From Acanthosoma haemorrhoidale (Eukaryota > Arthropoda > Insecta > Hemiptera > Acanthosomatidae), in assembly GCA_930367205.1 (NCBI GenBank), contig OV884009.1:90727189-90791188 (forward strand): a stretch of 64,000 bases of DNA, written 5' to 3'. Positions within the stretch are counted from its first letter, which is position 1. The number at the start of each line of letters is the position of its first letter. Below, piece by piece: positions 23,130 through 35,788 of the stretch. The notes beneath the pieces are model-generated. The model was not told the origin of the DNA, ran no database searches, and saw only the letters and a list, made by a program, of their open reading frames with translations. A program made the position numbers and the translations under genes.

Positions 23130-24290
23130 AAACTACGAGGGTGCAAAACAACTGTCCTAAATAAATTAACACAAGCAGAACGGAACCTTCTCCAGTGACG
23201 GCACTTGGCATTCTGACTGATAAAATGGGTGAAACCCGGTACTGCAAAAACTCCGCCACACACAATATCAGTTTGGTTTCTTTTGGGTACGCCATCGTAC
23301 AATGAATACTATCAATTCTAATTTCAATTCAATCAACAACGCGATAGTCACATTCAATGGCCTGCTTTGTAGCCCCTTCCCACAGTTTCCTGTCGACGGC
23401 ATGTCCAATGGATATCCCTGCCTTCTTCAAATCCTCAATGGCTCAACTAACGTTTAATAAGGACTCTGTCGTACTAAATGGAGATGATGAATCCTTTTAG
23501 AGCCTCCATCTGAATTTCAGAAAGGCTGGAGAACGAGATATGGACTGAGAACCATCAGGTCAAATGCTGCTGTCACAGAGTAGAAATTCTTGGGCAGTAA
23601 ATAACGTTGATGAGTTCTGTGAGGTCCCCTTTACTGTCTCCTGACGGGCTGATATACAAGACGGCCTGAAAACCGTAAGTACATACGGTAATGACATCGA
23701 ATACGGGCAAATGCTACAAAAGTCGCGAGGCAACCAAGCCTAGAGACGGGAGGAAAAAAGCATATGGTGTTATTATCTAGATTTATGTGCAGTGTGTCTT
23801 AGTTGATTAGCATGAGGGTATGATTAGTTAGTGGCCCTATAGCTTGAGTAAAGTGGGATCGTAATTATATTTATGTGTAAGTGCCTTTTTGATTGTGTAA
23901 GAGTGTGCAATACATTCTGCGCATTTTTTAATTTTTATTTAATGAAATGTGGGAGAAAGTTCAGATCCGCCACAAAGGAAAAAGTCGTAGCAAGATTAAG
24001 AATTAGACATAGCCATGGCAAAAACCGAAACAAAAGGATGACGTTCCTAGTGTTTAAGCGATTTATTTCTTCATCCACATTAAATCCTGGAGACCGGGAC
24101 TCCTTTAGGGGCCCAGCTGAGTCTTACTACTATTTTGACGTATTGTGCTTGCCCAAGTCATTTCAGTGACTTCACTTCTGTGAAATCCCCTCCTTCAGCT
24201 GAAAGGCTAATCTAAAAGTTTATTTGGCCATATTCTAAGCCGGGATTGGCTTTAAAAAATAAATACAATTAACTAATATTTTATTGTCTG
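23130..24290. other. Unassigned, moderately GC-rich stretch
   Basis: The interval 23300-23720 is less AT-rich than its surroundings. It has short minus-strand segments that look coding-like (for example IEDLKKAGISIGHAVDRKLW near 23400), interrupted by stops. I do not recognise the product. It could be the upstream part of a larger decayed transposon. A + frame at 23873-24169 has no recognisable domain. Confidence 0.3.
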
Positions 24291-24296
24291 AAACTT

Positions 24297-25080
24297 ATGC
24301 ATGTTTCCTCCTCTCGTAAACCATTGAAGCACAAGTGGACGATTGCCGCTTCCTTCTACCTACCTAAACATTTTCACTATGCCCGTTGTTCGTTGACAAT
24401 GAACTTTTTTTTTCTGAACCTCACCTCCAACTACCCTCTGACCACTCCCTCATTTTTCTTTCACTCAACACCGATAGCAATATCTATAACTACAACCAAA
24501 TACTCTAACTTATTAAAATTCCAGTTGTTAAGATCTCATTCATTTATAGCCTTCATTCCTCTCTAGACCTTCACTTCCTATTCAAAACTCAAGATATGCT
24601 AGGCTGTCTACAAAGTCACGACTGCAGTTTAAACTAGTGTACTCAAATAAATCAAACAGATGCGCCACTTTAAACAAGCGAACACAATTATTAGAAATTG
24701 ACAAATAAAAGGAGTGCAAGAAAGTCTTGACAACTTTCTTACTACCCGTCCGACAAAAGACGACTTAACCCACTTACGAGAAAACTTAAGGAAGAATTAC
24801 GAAACACCTCAACGACCCTTTCACAGAATTTACTACTGGCTACGAATGGCCAGTTGTTACGGCCAGCTACCAAGAGAATCTATCCCTAAAATTCTACATT
24901 CCCTCCGTCATGGTGATGGCTCCTGGGGAAATACCAATGAGGAGATTGCTTCTGTCATAGCATTTCATCTATCAAATGAGTTTCGTTGATTTAAAACCTT
25001 CATTTTCACCCACTTCCTGAGGAAGTTTCTTCACACCAGGTTCGTCCATTTAAAACCATCCTAGACCCTGAATACTGGTC
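24297..25080 (+). mobile_element. Jockey-like LINE fragment, endonuclease end to start of RT region
   Basis: Around 24380-24560 the frame gives LTSNYPLTTPSFFFHSTPIA and TKYSNLLKFQLLRSHSF, like the closing segment of the LINE endonuclease (H-x-P-V/L) and the linker after it. An open frame at 24714-24989 then gives NFLTTRPTKDDLTHLRENLR, a Trp-containing helix, and HGDGSWGNTNEEIASVIAFH with LSNEF. This corresponds to the DGSxxxxxxEKAxxFAxHLSxxF box just before the RT domain of Jockey-type elements. The body of the RT is missing. Confidence 0.65.
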
Positions 25081-25525
25081 CTTTGTATCCAATTGATTGG
25101 ATACACCCCTGTCTCCACCATCTCCGCCCTCTGTTTCACATCCCAATAAAGCAGCCATAGTCATTCACAAGCCCTTAAGTCTTTACGAAGGTATTCTTAT
25201 TCTTCCCAGGGGGTAGAGCTGAACTAATCCTCCACACTAACTTTGCGAGGTTTACTTACATACTCGTTAGTTGGAAGAGGTCTTTGATAGAAGAGGAACA
25301 GATGGCAGACAAGGTATGGCATGATACGAAGGCACTGGATGATCACTAGTAGGAATGGGGACAATTCGTGGCGTTTCTTTGTTTGAGGGGATGTTGGGTT
25401 GGTTGACCCTCGTCACAAGGGGATCTACTTGACCCAGGCTGGTGGTGGTGAGAGAGTTTAGTGGTTCCCCCTGATGACTCTGACGAATGTTTGGTGACGG
25501 ACCCTGAGTGTGTGCCCTGAGAGTT

Positions 25526-25730
25526 CACTATGTTCGGGAGAAGAGGTACAGGCTAGGTTCTTAGGTAGATTACGTGGTTTTGGAATGACCATGAGCTCAT
25601 GCTCGGTATCTGAGGGTAGGCAAAAACCGTCCAAATCCTAGATTCAGGGTATATATAGTCATAACCAGCCAATGAAGATGCTGTTTATTTTAGCCAATTA
25701 GAAGGCCATTTATTTTGGCCAACTGGCTCG
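25526..25730 (-). repeat. LTR-like or promoter-like block; 113-bp part shared with 61215-61328
   Basis: Read on the minus strand, three CCAAT-type boxes (plus positions 25694-25698, 25669-25673 and a variant near 25719) precede TATATATA (plus 25650-25657). A block at 25526-25638 then matches 61215-61328 in inverse orientation. Both copies can be read as a similar peptide (DxDGFxLPxDTExExxVI), so it may be coding. The arrangement suggests a retroelement LTR or promoter, but no complete element was found. Confidence 0.4.
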
Positions 25731-25739
25731 CTTGTATAT

Positions 25740-26620
25740 CTCCTCCTGCTTGACACAGTGACCCTAGAGTGGTGGCCTGTTAACTCGTCTGCAGCTACGT
25801 TATTTATTATACAAACAAATATTTACGTAGGAATACATTTGAGGCACTATATGTTTCTTTTGGTTACATTCTAATCCTAGAATAATCCTTTCTAATCCTT
25901 GAATATATATACAAGCACATTCGATAACAATATAAGTACATTCAATTTGATAACAATATTTACATTTGTATGCATGTGTAGATCGATAGAGTAGAGGGTA
26001 ATTTATTGTATATTGTGGTCGCTACAAATGAAAATACAGAAATTAATAAAAATAATATAAATAACATAACATAGTGAAAGATAATTATACTAATAAAACT
26101 GAATGGTCTTAGTATTTTATCAAACGATATCTGAATAGATAAGTGCAGAAAAATAGCGGTAGAAGTAAGCTTAGGTCTTGGGTGTTCAGATTGCGGAATT
26201 TAAGAAATGACCAAGTGACAACTACATTTCCGAGGATCTTTGTAATCTCGAAATGTCTGATAGCTGGTGAAATCACCAAGATAATAATAACATCCGTGTA
26301 AAAGATGAAATATAAGTACGGCTAAGACGATAACTGGACTTTTCGTTTCAATAAAAGAGTTGTTTTATTTTAATTTCAATAATTGCTACGCAAGGCAAGA
26401 CCAGTTTTAAACGTTGGTATAGATAATTCTATCTATATCTTATGTTTAATTCATTATTTTAATTTACTAATTAATTTTCAGGTTTCATTGCAGTTTTCCA
26501 AAATGAGCGAATTAAAAAACAAACAAAGAAGAACTATAATGAAACTCTAAAACGTATGACAATGAAAATTTCAATACACGTCATGTGCTTTTGATGTTTT
26601 GCGGATTCATGTTGTTCAGT
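25740..26620. other. Intergenic upstream of RpL13
   Basis: AT-rich DNA without a recognisable gene. Nothing resembling a divergent gene start is visible. Confidence 0.4.
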
Positions 26621-26623
26621 TTT

Positions 26624-26749
26624 GCTACCTCTTTGAGACTGCGAGTCTCTTTGTAGAAGCTGCTCCATGTTGAAAGCTACCTCTTTGAAGCCCTAAGCTA
26701 CGCCACATTGTGCGGAATCTCTCTCCAGTTTGCTTGTCCGGTAGAGGGT
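26624..26749 (+). promoter_or_regulatory. RpL13 promoter region with direct and inverted repeats
   Basis: GCTACCTCTTTGA occurs twice, at 26624-26636 and 26676-26688. Overlapping the first copy is the inverted repeat GAGACTgcgAGTCTC at 26635-26649. No TATA box is seen, which is usual for ribosomal protein genes. The role as promoter is inferred from position directly upstream of the likely first exon. Confidence 0.4.
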
Positions 26750-26777
26750 CTTTTTCCATTGCTATTTTTCTCACACT
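26750..26777 (+). other. RpL13: RpL13 noncoding first exon (5' UTR), TOP-like start
   Basis: A C followed by a pyrimidine run (CTTTTTCC from 26750) is the classic 5' terminal oligopyrimidine start of ribosomal protein mRNAs, which couples their translation to TOR signalling. A GTAAGT donor begins at 26778. The exon would be about 28 bases. The transcription start is inferred; an alternative is the pyrimidine-rich stretch near 26718. Confidence 0.5.
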
Positions 26778-29150
26778 GTAAGTTTGATTGTTGTTTTGAT
26801 TATTCGTAGTGTGTTAATGTACTTAGTAATTGTTAGTTAGCAATATCCTACTAATGTTGTGACGATTACATGAAAATCTGACCATGTGGCTTGGAAGAAT
26901 AGACATTGCCTTCATTTTTAAAAACGGATATTAATTACTTTATTATGTTTTAAAACAGCTAAATATACTCATCTATAGCAGCTGTTTTATAAATGCCATT
27001 TTATTTGATTAATTTGCCATGCACTATTTTATGTGAACTGTTGAGTTATATTGTTTCCATGTTATGAGCTTGTATTATGTTTATTCCATTCGTTTCTAAT
27101 TTATTTTTATTTTCTTGAATTCCATTAACTCTACCAACTTATGTTAAATTTAGCAGCCTCATAAGTAGTATTTATTTAAATTTTATGTTGCATGTTAAAA
27201 TTTTAAGTACGTAGCTTTTGTTCATTCCATGTGCAAGAACTCTTCTCATTATATAATGGTACAATGTGCATTTCCTATTAACGAGAAAGTTGTACACAAT
27301 GTATGATGTAATTAGGGTTTTTGAGTTTTGCCATTTACATTGTATACAACTGTTCATTTAATTAATCACAATACTTTTATCGGATTCAACTTAGCTGCTA
27401 GCAGAATATAAATGCCTTTAATGAGATGTTTTACTTTGACCACAGTTTCAGTTATTGTAGCATTTATTCTTCGGCTGTTCCAACCTTACAGTCGCTTTTA
27501 TGTTTATACTTACAATGAAAGGTTATGTTGATAATTGGAAAACCACTGTTTAAATTGATGCTCTATTTTTTGTTTTTTAATATTGGTTGCGATTACTGGA
27601 AATTCATTTCTAGAAGGCAAGAGTCTTTTCTTTCTTCCAATAATTCTACTGTAACAAGGCTTAGTTATACAGATTAATCCATTCTGCTAGGTTACCAATA
27701 GTAAATCATTTTGTTTATTTGATTGAATTATCTGTGATAATAGTTTTAAGTAAATATCAAATTTAGCAAATTTAGGTTTTCATATTTAGCAAAGATTGAT
27801 AAAAAAAAAATCCTTTGTTAAAACTGAATACATAAAACTTGTATTTAGTTCAGTAGCCTTTTCCAAAAGATTCCTTTTTGTATGTAATTAACAGTTCGTA
27901 TGAGTAATATAAAACATTTAGGAATCAGGATTCCACGCTTGTGTGAAGTTTAGCTTTCTCAGCCAATATTTTCTCTTTAAAGTGTACTTATATTAATTTA
28001 AGTTTGTTGTGTCTAACCACAGCTGTTTGAGACAGGGGGAAATTATTTTGGGGAAGAGTTCAAACATTAGGTGAAGAGATAGTACCCAGACTCCATTCCA
28101 AAACATACATGCACAATACATTTTTTTATTACTTTGTTAAATGTCTGATGAGAGCGTAATAGTCGTATTACTTAGCCTTTTATCTGTGTTTCAACTTGCA
28201 TCAAGCAAGGTGTATGGAGAACCCTTGTTAAAAATAAGGTCTTAACGTACTTGTTCTACTTTGTACCTTTGTAATTAAAGTCCAAAGACGTTGCTTATTG
28301 TGATCTTTGAATTGGGCTTAAAAAACTGTTTTTAAGGGTGAGGTAGAACGCTCAGTGTTATTAACCACAATAACACCCAGCATTGTTTTTAGAAACTATG
28401 TGAAATAAGTTTTAAATTTGTTAGTTTACACTTAACATACTTAATTAAATATAATATAAATAAATAGTAAGTGAATAATAAAAACAACTTGAATGAATAT
28501 GTTCTAAAATTATAAATAGATGAGTAAAAAATACTGACCTATGAACATCATCAGTTTAATAGAGAGTTCAGTAAATTTGAAGTTTACTAGAAGTGTTAAA
28601 ATAACTCCAAGTATTCTATAATGTTAAAATAATAATATTGCCCAATTCTTAGTTACAAAAATAAACTTGTGAATTGTCTCGGACATTTTTTTCTTAGAAT
28701 CTATAAATCCTTAAATCTTTTCAATTGGTGTGTTCATGTTGGAGTTGTGAGCAACTATAAGAGCAGCTATACTTGCATGGCAGGGAAAATTTAGATAAGA
28801 GAATACAATGGAAGTGTTGATATTGGAGCATTACTTTAAGCCACATTTATATACCGATCTACCCCTTCGTCACTTTTATTGTTTATCACAACTGCTACAA
28901 AACGCTAGCAGGAATTTCTAGAGAATTATATTTTCCTGTTTAACGTGTGTTGACATTATTTATCTCATAAAAATTGAACAATCTTTCATAAATTAAACTT
29001 TTCATGAAGAGTATCTTTTTGTGCATTGGTAATGAGTCAGCGAGCTGATTCCCAGTAGATCCCGACTATGATCTACCAACCAATTTCAAGGTTAATTTAC
29101 AATTTAATCAGTGAAAATTATTCATTTACATGTATTATTTTCTTTTACAG

Positions 29151-29420
29151 GCAAGACATTGCATTTTATTATTTAAAATGGCACCTAAAGGAAATAATAT
29201 GATTCCGAATGGCCATTTCCATAAGGATTGGCAGAGATTTATCAAAACTTGGTTTAATCAGCCTGCTCGTAAACATCGTAGGAGAATGACTAGAGTAAAG
29301 AAAGCTATGACTATGGCTCCTAGACCTGCAGCCCCTCTACGCCCCGCTGTAAGGTGTCCTACTGTCAGGTACCATACAAAATTGAGGGCAGGTAGGGGTT
29401 TCACTTTAGAAGAAATTAAG
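29151..29420 (+). CDS. RpL13: Ribosomal protein L13 (eL13), first coding exon
   Basis: Component of the large 60S ribosomal subunit. The acceptor is tcttttacag ending at 29150; 27 bases of 5' UTR are followed by ATG at 29178 in the context AAAATGG. The 81 codons in this exon read [18 protein letters not shown], then [11 protein letters not shown] and [18 protein letters not shown], all diagnostic of eL13. The exon ends in phase 0 at the donor GTTAGT. Spliced to the next three exons it gives 218 residues, the usual insect length. Confidence 0.96.
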
Positions 29421-30180
29421 GTTAGTGTCTTTCTTTTTTATTAACAATAGAAATTATTGAAAGAAATGCTCATAGCCCCATTAAAAATGTGTATATGTGC
29501 AGCTAGTGTTTTCATCTTGCTAAATTTTTCCGATCAGAATTATTTCATGCTGATCTGAAATTGGTTAATGACCAATTCTCGTGGGCCTTTATTCATAATT
29601 CCACCTCTGTTGATAAGTTTATAACGATAAAGGTTGTTATTGATGATATACTATAATTATAATATTAATTGACTATCTTCAATAGCTGCGGCTGTTCTGG
29701 TCAGTACAAATTAATGAACTTCTGTGATTAACATTAAATTATTACGAATATACTATGTTTGACGCTGTAGTATTCGGTAATCGTAGATTTTTTTTTTACT
29801 CTATTTTCTGCCGAACATCGTTAAGAAGGATATTACCGTATTTTGAATAACAATATTAATTCATAAGTTTATGAATATTGCAGTTTAAATAATCAAATTG
29901 AGTTAACTGGTCTGTTCTACCCAACTCTAGTGTTGTTGTTTTCAGTAAGTGATTTGAGGTAATGTAGTTTTATCATCTATTAAGAAAAAATACTTAAAAA
30001 TTTAATTCAAAATGTATCAGATAGCAAATGTTTATTCTTGCTGTTGTTTTGTTTTTAACCAATCCTATGTCATGATTAATTTAAATAAAGTACTAAATTA
30101 ATAATTATTTCCAACAAATAGTGTCTGCTTGTAATTTAATTAAAATTTCATCACGTAATTATTCCTTGTTTATTTTCTAG

Positions 30181-30357
30181 AGAGTTGGACTGTGCCCTGG
30201 ATTCGCACGCTCAATTGGTATTTCAGTTGATCACAGGAGGAGGAATAAATCTGTGGAGTCTCTGCAATTAAATGTTCAACGTTTGAAAGAGTATCAAGCC
30301 AAATTGATCCTGTTCCCATTTAAAAACAGCAAGAAGTTGAAGAAGGGAGAAGCTACG
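30181..30357 (+). CDS. RpL13: RpL13 coding exon 2
   Basis: The acceptor ttttctag precedes 30181 and the donor GTATGA follows 30357. The 59 codons start [20 protein letters not shown] and include [20 protein letters not shown] and LILFP, the conserved rRNA-contacting core of eL13. Both borders are phase 0, and the join with the flanking exons keeps the protein colinear with the family. Confidence 0.96.
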
Positions 30358-31538
30358 GTATGAAAACAGTTTTAATTTTATTTGTATTTCATGATAGAGA
30401 AAGTGTTGATATTCAATATTTTTTTAAATTTATTTATTGTTTTTGGGGTTTTAAAATTGTATTGAATACAATAATTATTAATGGATAATTATGTAAAGTT
30501 AGATATCCCAAATCGGAAATGCTTACTAGTTGGTTTATTCGGTATAATATACGATTTAAGATTGAGAAAAATCTTTCCAAATTAAAGTATACATAATTTC
30601 AAAAAAACAAAATTTGATTCCTTAATTCTTTTTCAATATTAGCCCTTTTCCTTAGGATGCAACCATTTAATAAAAAACATAAACAATTTGGAATAGGTAG
30701 TATTAAAGATACAACCCTTCTATCTATATAGCCTTTTTCTGTGAAAACATCTTTTGTATGTTTTTAGGGTAAGTGGGAATGAATTAATAGATTTATTTAC
30801 ATGTTCATTGTAAAGATAAGACGATTATACGAGTCAATATCTAGCCCAATGAATCGGTAGCAGCCATCGAAACATATAACACCATACATGCAAAGATAAT
30901 ATCATACAAGCATGATTAATGGCTTATTTTGTAGTGAGATGTCGGAGATCTAGGTTCGGCGTATTTGTATAGCCGTTTGTTCTGTTTATTGCCAGGGTCC
31001 TACGTTGCATAATTTGTAACAGTTACTAAAAAGCTTAAACTCAGCTGCATTTCCACTGCGGTAGTGTTTGGCCAGATAAGTTGCAGTAGTCCCAGTTGTC
31101 AGTTAACTTTTGTAGAACCTTACTGTTATAATTTTAATGACTTTTGCATAAAAAAGGATGTTGTATGTAAGCAATCTATTAAAGTATATATTTTTCATAC
31201 TTCAATCAATCGAAATTAAGTATAACAAAAAGTCTATAGGAAAAGTTTAGTTCAAATTTCTATGCTTAGGTAAAGTGATTTTCAAGTAACTAGTTACATT
31301 TAGCTTGCTGAACCACCTTACATAAAGAGATTTCTGGCGCATCTTGGTTTTTTTTTGTCGAGTATTATATAAATTATTGAAGCTCATGGTGTTTCTATAG
31401 TAAAATGTGTAAGTATAGGTGTTCTGAAAATTTATTTGTTAATTATGTAAAATGGTGTCAGTTATTTTATTTAATATTATATGTAAATCAACGTTTTTTT
31501 ATATCTATTAAATTACTGAACATTTTCTATTTTATCAG

Positions 31539-31670
31539 GAAGAAGAACAGAAATTGGCTACCCAAGTGCCTACCCCTGTGATGCCCATAAAACAAACCGT
31601 TGTGAGGTACAAAGCCAGAACTATTACTCCTGAAGACAAAGCCTTTTCTGCTTATACAGCTTTAAGAAAG
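31539..31670 (+). CDS. RpL13: RpL13 coding exon 3
   Basis: 44 codons between ttttatcag and GTAATT, phase 0 on both sides. The product includes EEEQKLATQVPTPVMP and RARTITPEDKAFSAYTALRK-type sequence (here YKARTITPEDKAFSAYTALR), matching the C-terminal third of eL13. Confidence 0.95.
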
Positions 31671-32287
31671 GTAATTATCATCAAGCTAGTTTACTTTATT
31701 TAATTTGAAATTATATGGACTTTTTTATATAGGGTATAATCAAAAAACCTTTTAAATTTTAGTAATGCATCAACAATCAATGTCATTGATAAATTTTCTC
31801 AAATTCAACTATTTAGCTGAAAAAAAATATTTAAAACTAATCTCTAACTGACTAAAAATTTTCTGAATTATTAAAGTAAGATTTGAGTTAGCAGTTTTTT
31901 TGAAAAAATTACATGCTGCATTTGGTTATCATTTAGGAATCTCAGTCTCCTTAGGTACATTGGACTATTTGTTGTGTAATTCTACTTAACTTTATCGTGC
32001 CAACATCAGCTCTCATTTCTGATTTGTAGGTTTTCCCATGTATCATCTAACCTGGCCAGTCTTGGCTTATCTAGTATATATTGCCCACCATGACAACAGA
32101 TTGATCCAACAAAAGCAGGCATCCCCATCTACCAGGCAATAAATATATTTTCAGCCTTGAAACTATCTCTTTCCTTCTGACTGAGCTACTCAGTTACTAC
32201 TCCGTGTCCTTGGTTACTCTGAAGTTTCACTTGTTCAGAGCACAAAGGGTCTAATTTTCTGACAGTAGTAATCTACCCAGTATTAAG

Positions 32288-32375
32288 ATAAGTGTTAGGA
32301 AAAAGAAGCATGTATGTGCATACTTTCTGCATTGCATACACATACATACATGCTTTTTTTTTCCTCAACACTTAT
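32288..32375. ncRNA. Candidate 88-nt hairpin in RpL13 intron 4 (precursor-like or foldback)
   Basis: ATAAGTGTT at 32288-32296 pairs with AACACTTAT at 32367-32375. Inside, GGAAAAA with AGCATGTATGTG pairs with CACATAC...ATGC and TTTTTTTCC across a loop of about 20 nt, with a 4-nt bulge and a few mismatches. The size and single stem resemble a microRNA precursor, but a short palindromic transposon would look the same. There is no expression evidence. Confidence 0.35.
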
Positions 32376-32735
32376 TTTTCATGCCATTTATTCCATTGAA
32401 CAGCACTTTGTTGTCTGCATTATTTATTCATATTTTTTAGAACATGCATAAGTTTATTAAAATAAAATATGTGAGTCTTACTTTACTTATTTGTAGGAAG
32501 GAAGGTCTCATTAAAAATTCTAAGTGTCAACATAAAATATGTTTTATTGAAGACATATTTAAAGGAAACCCAATCATCACATAGGCAGTTCCCGCACATA
32601 TTGTTTGTTGAAAGGGGGGGGGACATATGACCAACATTAATTGCTGTTATGAAATAAAAATAATTTTAGTAATTTTTTTATAGCATGTTTTTGGCCTGTA
32701 AGATTTTAATATTAATATATATTTATTTGTTACAG

Positions 32736-32840
32736 GCAAGGGCAGATGTGAGGCTTGTTGGAATTAGGGCCAAGAGGCTAAAAGAAGCTGCTGACAACCC
32801 AGAAGCTGTTGAGAAGGCCGCTAAGCAAAAGAAGAAATAG
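32736..32840 (+). CDS. RpL13: RpL13 coding exon 4 with stop
   Basis: 34 codons plus TAG after the acceptor ttgttacag. The product starts ARADVRLVGIRAKRLKEAAD and ends in a lysine-rich tail (KAAKQKKK), as in other eL13 proteins. Confidence 0.95.
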   Translation, partial: ARADVRLVGIRAKRLKEAADNPEAVEKAAKQKKK

Positions 32841-32851
32841 ACTGTATTTTA

Positions 32852-32857
32852 AATAAA
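32852..32857 (+). promoter_or_regulatory. RpL13 poly(A) signal
   Basis: AATAAA 12 bases after the stop codon, followed by a T-rich stretch. The very short 3' UTR is typical of ribosomal protein mRNAs. Confidence 0.75.
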
Positions 32858-32859
32858 CT

Positions 32860-35472
32860 TTTTTTTTGAAGTCTTATTTATTTTATTTCTTATTTCACAT
32901 TTGCAAATAAACTTGTGATTGTCAAATTTATTAGTAAATTTTATTTCTCTGTTACTTTTATTCCCACATTCTATCTAAAACGTTTGTTTTTAATTCATCT
33001 GCTTATTAGTCTGATGCAATGACTTCTTTTCCTTTTGTACCTTTTAGCGCCATTTATATTTCTTGATTGGTGGTTTACTTATCATGGGCTGAAGTGTAGA
33101 AAGGGCTGGTAACCCATAAACCTTCTGAATATCATCCCGAAGTGCTTTAGAGATCCTCTCTTTATACATTCTTTGTCACATAAAGGGGAGAGATTAATGC
33201 AAGGTTTCTAAAAAAATTGGCATGGCCACTGCCCTTCAAACACAATGAAACTCCACAATACACCCTGAGAGGGAGGATAATGAAATCCCCCACCCCTGGG
33301 ACCTGGTGAAAAAAGTGCCTAAGGGTTTCCAAATACCCCACTTTCTGGTGTGAGGGCTAATAACCTAGTCAGACATGTTATCTGTTGTGGCATAGTTAGT
33401 TTAGTTAAAGGTGGTTTAATGTAACATAGATTTACATGTAGCTCTGGTGAACTGTGAGGATTTGTATGTAGCCATGTGCTTAAAATGTAAATATTAGTGG
33501 ATTATACGGATGTAATTTAAGTTGAGTGGTTTTGATCTTTGTTTCTAATAAGACCCATCATTTTTAACCACTGCCTGGGATATGGGACTAACGTGCTTCT
33601 TGGGCTAGGGTCTTGTCGATTTACTCTCTCATGTTTGCCTCACTATACTAACAACAATGTCGATGACCTGAGGTTTTTCCCCAAACCAACAACTTATACC
33701 TCCACTAACACTAACATCATATAAAGCACAATGCAGGTCTGGTTCCTTGATTGCCAAGCAATTGGATTACCAGCATGTAATGTCACAAAACCCCTCACAC
33801 TTCTGGGGTCTCCTGTCCAATCAGTTTCTGAGGCCAACAAATGTATTAATTGTACTGTAGTTTAATAGCTTCTAAGATATATTTGTTTAAAAGCTACTGT
33901 GTTGCCTTCTGTTTTTTTTAGTGATCCACCTAGTTCTTGAATAACCTTAGTGATTTATAATATGGTGTAACGATATTTTGTGCCATAAGTAATGTTTAAA
34001 TAAAAAATAATTTAGTGTAATATACCATACAGAAAGATTCAGGAGGTGATAGAGGATGCTTTGGGTCCTAGATTTTTTCTAGTTTTAGGTTTTAAACATG
34101 CAGAGGAATATCAGTGGGGTTCGGTGTTCAGGGATAGATAGCTTTATTTGATGTTATGGACATTGCGGTGGTCAGGGTCAGTTGCGTGTTTAGTGTTAGT
34201 AATACATGCAATCAATTATTAAGTTGCCGTTTATAGAGTAAGTCAACATAGTTACAATATCGTTGATATGATATGCCTCCTCCAATGAATCCATGTGGTA
34301 CCAAAGAAAAACATCCAATGTAACTATTCTAAAGTCTTTATTTACTCTTATTTTAGCTCAGTGTAGTAGATACAAAGGAATCTGATGTCAGAAGAGTCTA
34401 ATTCAAAAATTAAATTTAAAGTTCCATGGAGTCATTGAAAATTTTCTAAATATCATTAATAGGTTATCTATGTATATAATTAGTACCTAGGTTTATTTTT
34501 TATTATTTTAATTACTTAAAGAAACCTATTGATCATGATTCCACTAAACAACAGATAAAATACCACCAGTATGTATGTCTTATTGTTATAATTGAAACAA
34601 ATATTGCATATAAGTTTCAGATCCTTAATAAAAACTTACTTTTAGGCATATATGAAGTTAATTTAGTTTTTACTTGCGAAAACTATTTTCAGGATGTGTG
34701 TTAAAGGTGTCAATGTAAACAATGAACTAACATTCAAACTTATTAATCTTTTGTGCGATCAAATATTCTTGAAATCCACAGTTTAGTCTCTGACCTCAAA
34801 AGGTTTATTATTATTCAAGAGATCCAAAATGGTTTGAAAAATGTGTATAGTCAATTTATATGTTGGTGATTCTATATTATTACTATTGGTCTGGGCTAGT
34901 CATTTTTGTGGAGTTTAATTTGACTATATTTTGTGGCGTGTTGTGAGGTATTTAGTTAAGAAGGTTTTGATTAATTTTTCAAGAGTATGCATTCATCTTC
35001 AAACTTATTAATTTTATTTGTTACATTATTAAGAAGGCAATTTCTAATAATTCTACACATGTTATCATTAAGAAGCTCTTGTGTTCTATTATCATACATT
35101 TCTTTAGTAATGATAGCAACATTCTTAGTTTCATGAGATCTGAATATATAAATATTAGGGTATTTCTTTTTGAATCTTACAAACCCACTTTTATGTTTGT
35201 AATATTAAGTAACTTCGTCACTTGATAAAATTTCATGTAATTGGTAACTGCCCTCAATCAATTTTAAAACATTAAAGACAAAAACCGTCAATAATTCAAC
35301 ATCCAAATTCAATAAACTTTCACCTTTGATGATATTAATGTTCCTAGAAACATTACTTCTAATACTAATTGTTAGGTTAGTCCAGACACTGGGAAGCTAA
35401 AATGGTCTGGTAGAAGGCTTTTTTTTTTGTTTTGTACATAGCAGTAGTAAAACGAATAATAGTTTTTGACCT
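32860..35472. other. Intergenic, no gene seen
   Basis: AT-rich with a few less AT-rich blocks (33180-33350 and 33560-33830). The frame at 33539-33724 has no recognisable product. No repeat ends were recognised. Confidence 0.4.
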
Positions 35473-35735
35473 CCCCCCCCCCCCCCCCCCGAACAATATT
35501 TGGTAGCCAATAACCCACGAAAATTTTGTACTTGGATCTTGGCTAATCGTACTAGTTTCTAACCAATTTGAATTAAACAAACTTTGCTACAGGTTTTATT
35601 TGAAATAGTTTTTCTTGGACCTAAAATTAAACGAGATACAACTTTTTTAAAGTTGCACAACATTATCCATAATTTCACGAAACTACGATTTCAACTTTTT
35701 AAGTGTCTACTTGGATTTAATGATATGGTATATAC

Positions 35736-35786
<51 letters not shown>
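35473..35786. repeat. C18 homopolymer and (TA)24 microsatellite
   Basis: A pure C run at 35473-35490 and a pure TA run at 35739-35786. The T-I-Y-I open frames over the TA run are artefacts. Confidence 0.95.

Positions 35787-35788
<2 letters not shown>

Noticed and set aside
23059..23295. 78-codon minus frame as a separate gene
   Set aside because: Its second half is the mariner N-terminus; the first half is upstream sequence of the element.
28141..28230. C/D snoRNA in RpL13 intron 1
   Set aside because: A CTGATGA box is present, but no D box or terminal stem at a suitable distance was found.
35584..35787. 67-codon frame over the TA run
   Set aside because: The C-terminal part is only the (TA)n repeat; the rest has no recognisable content.
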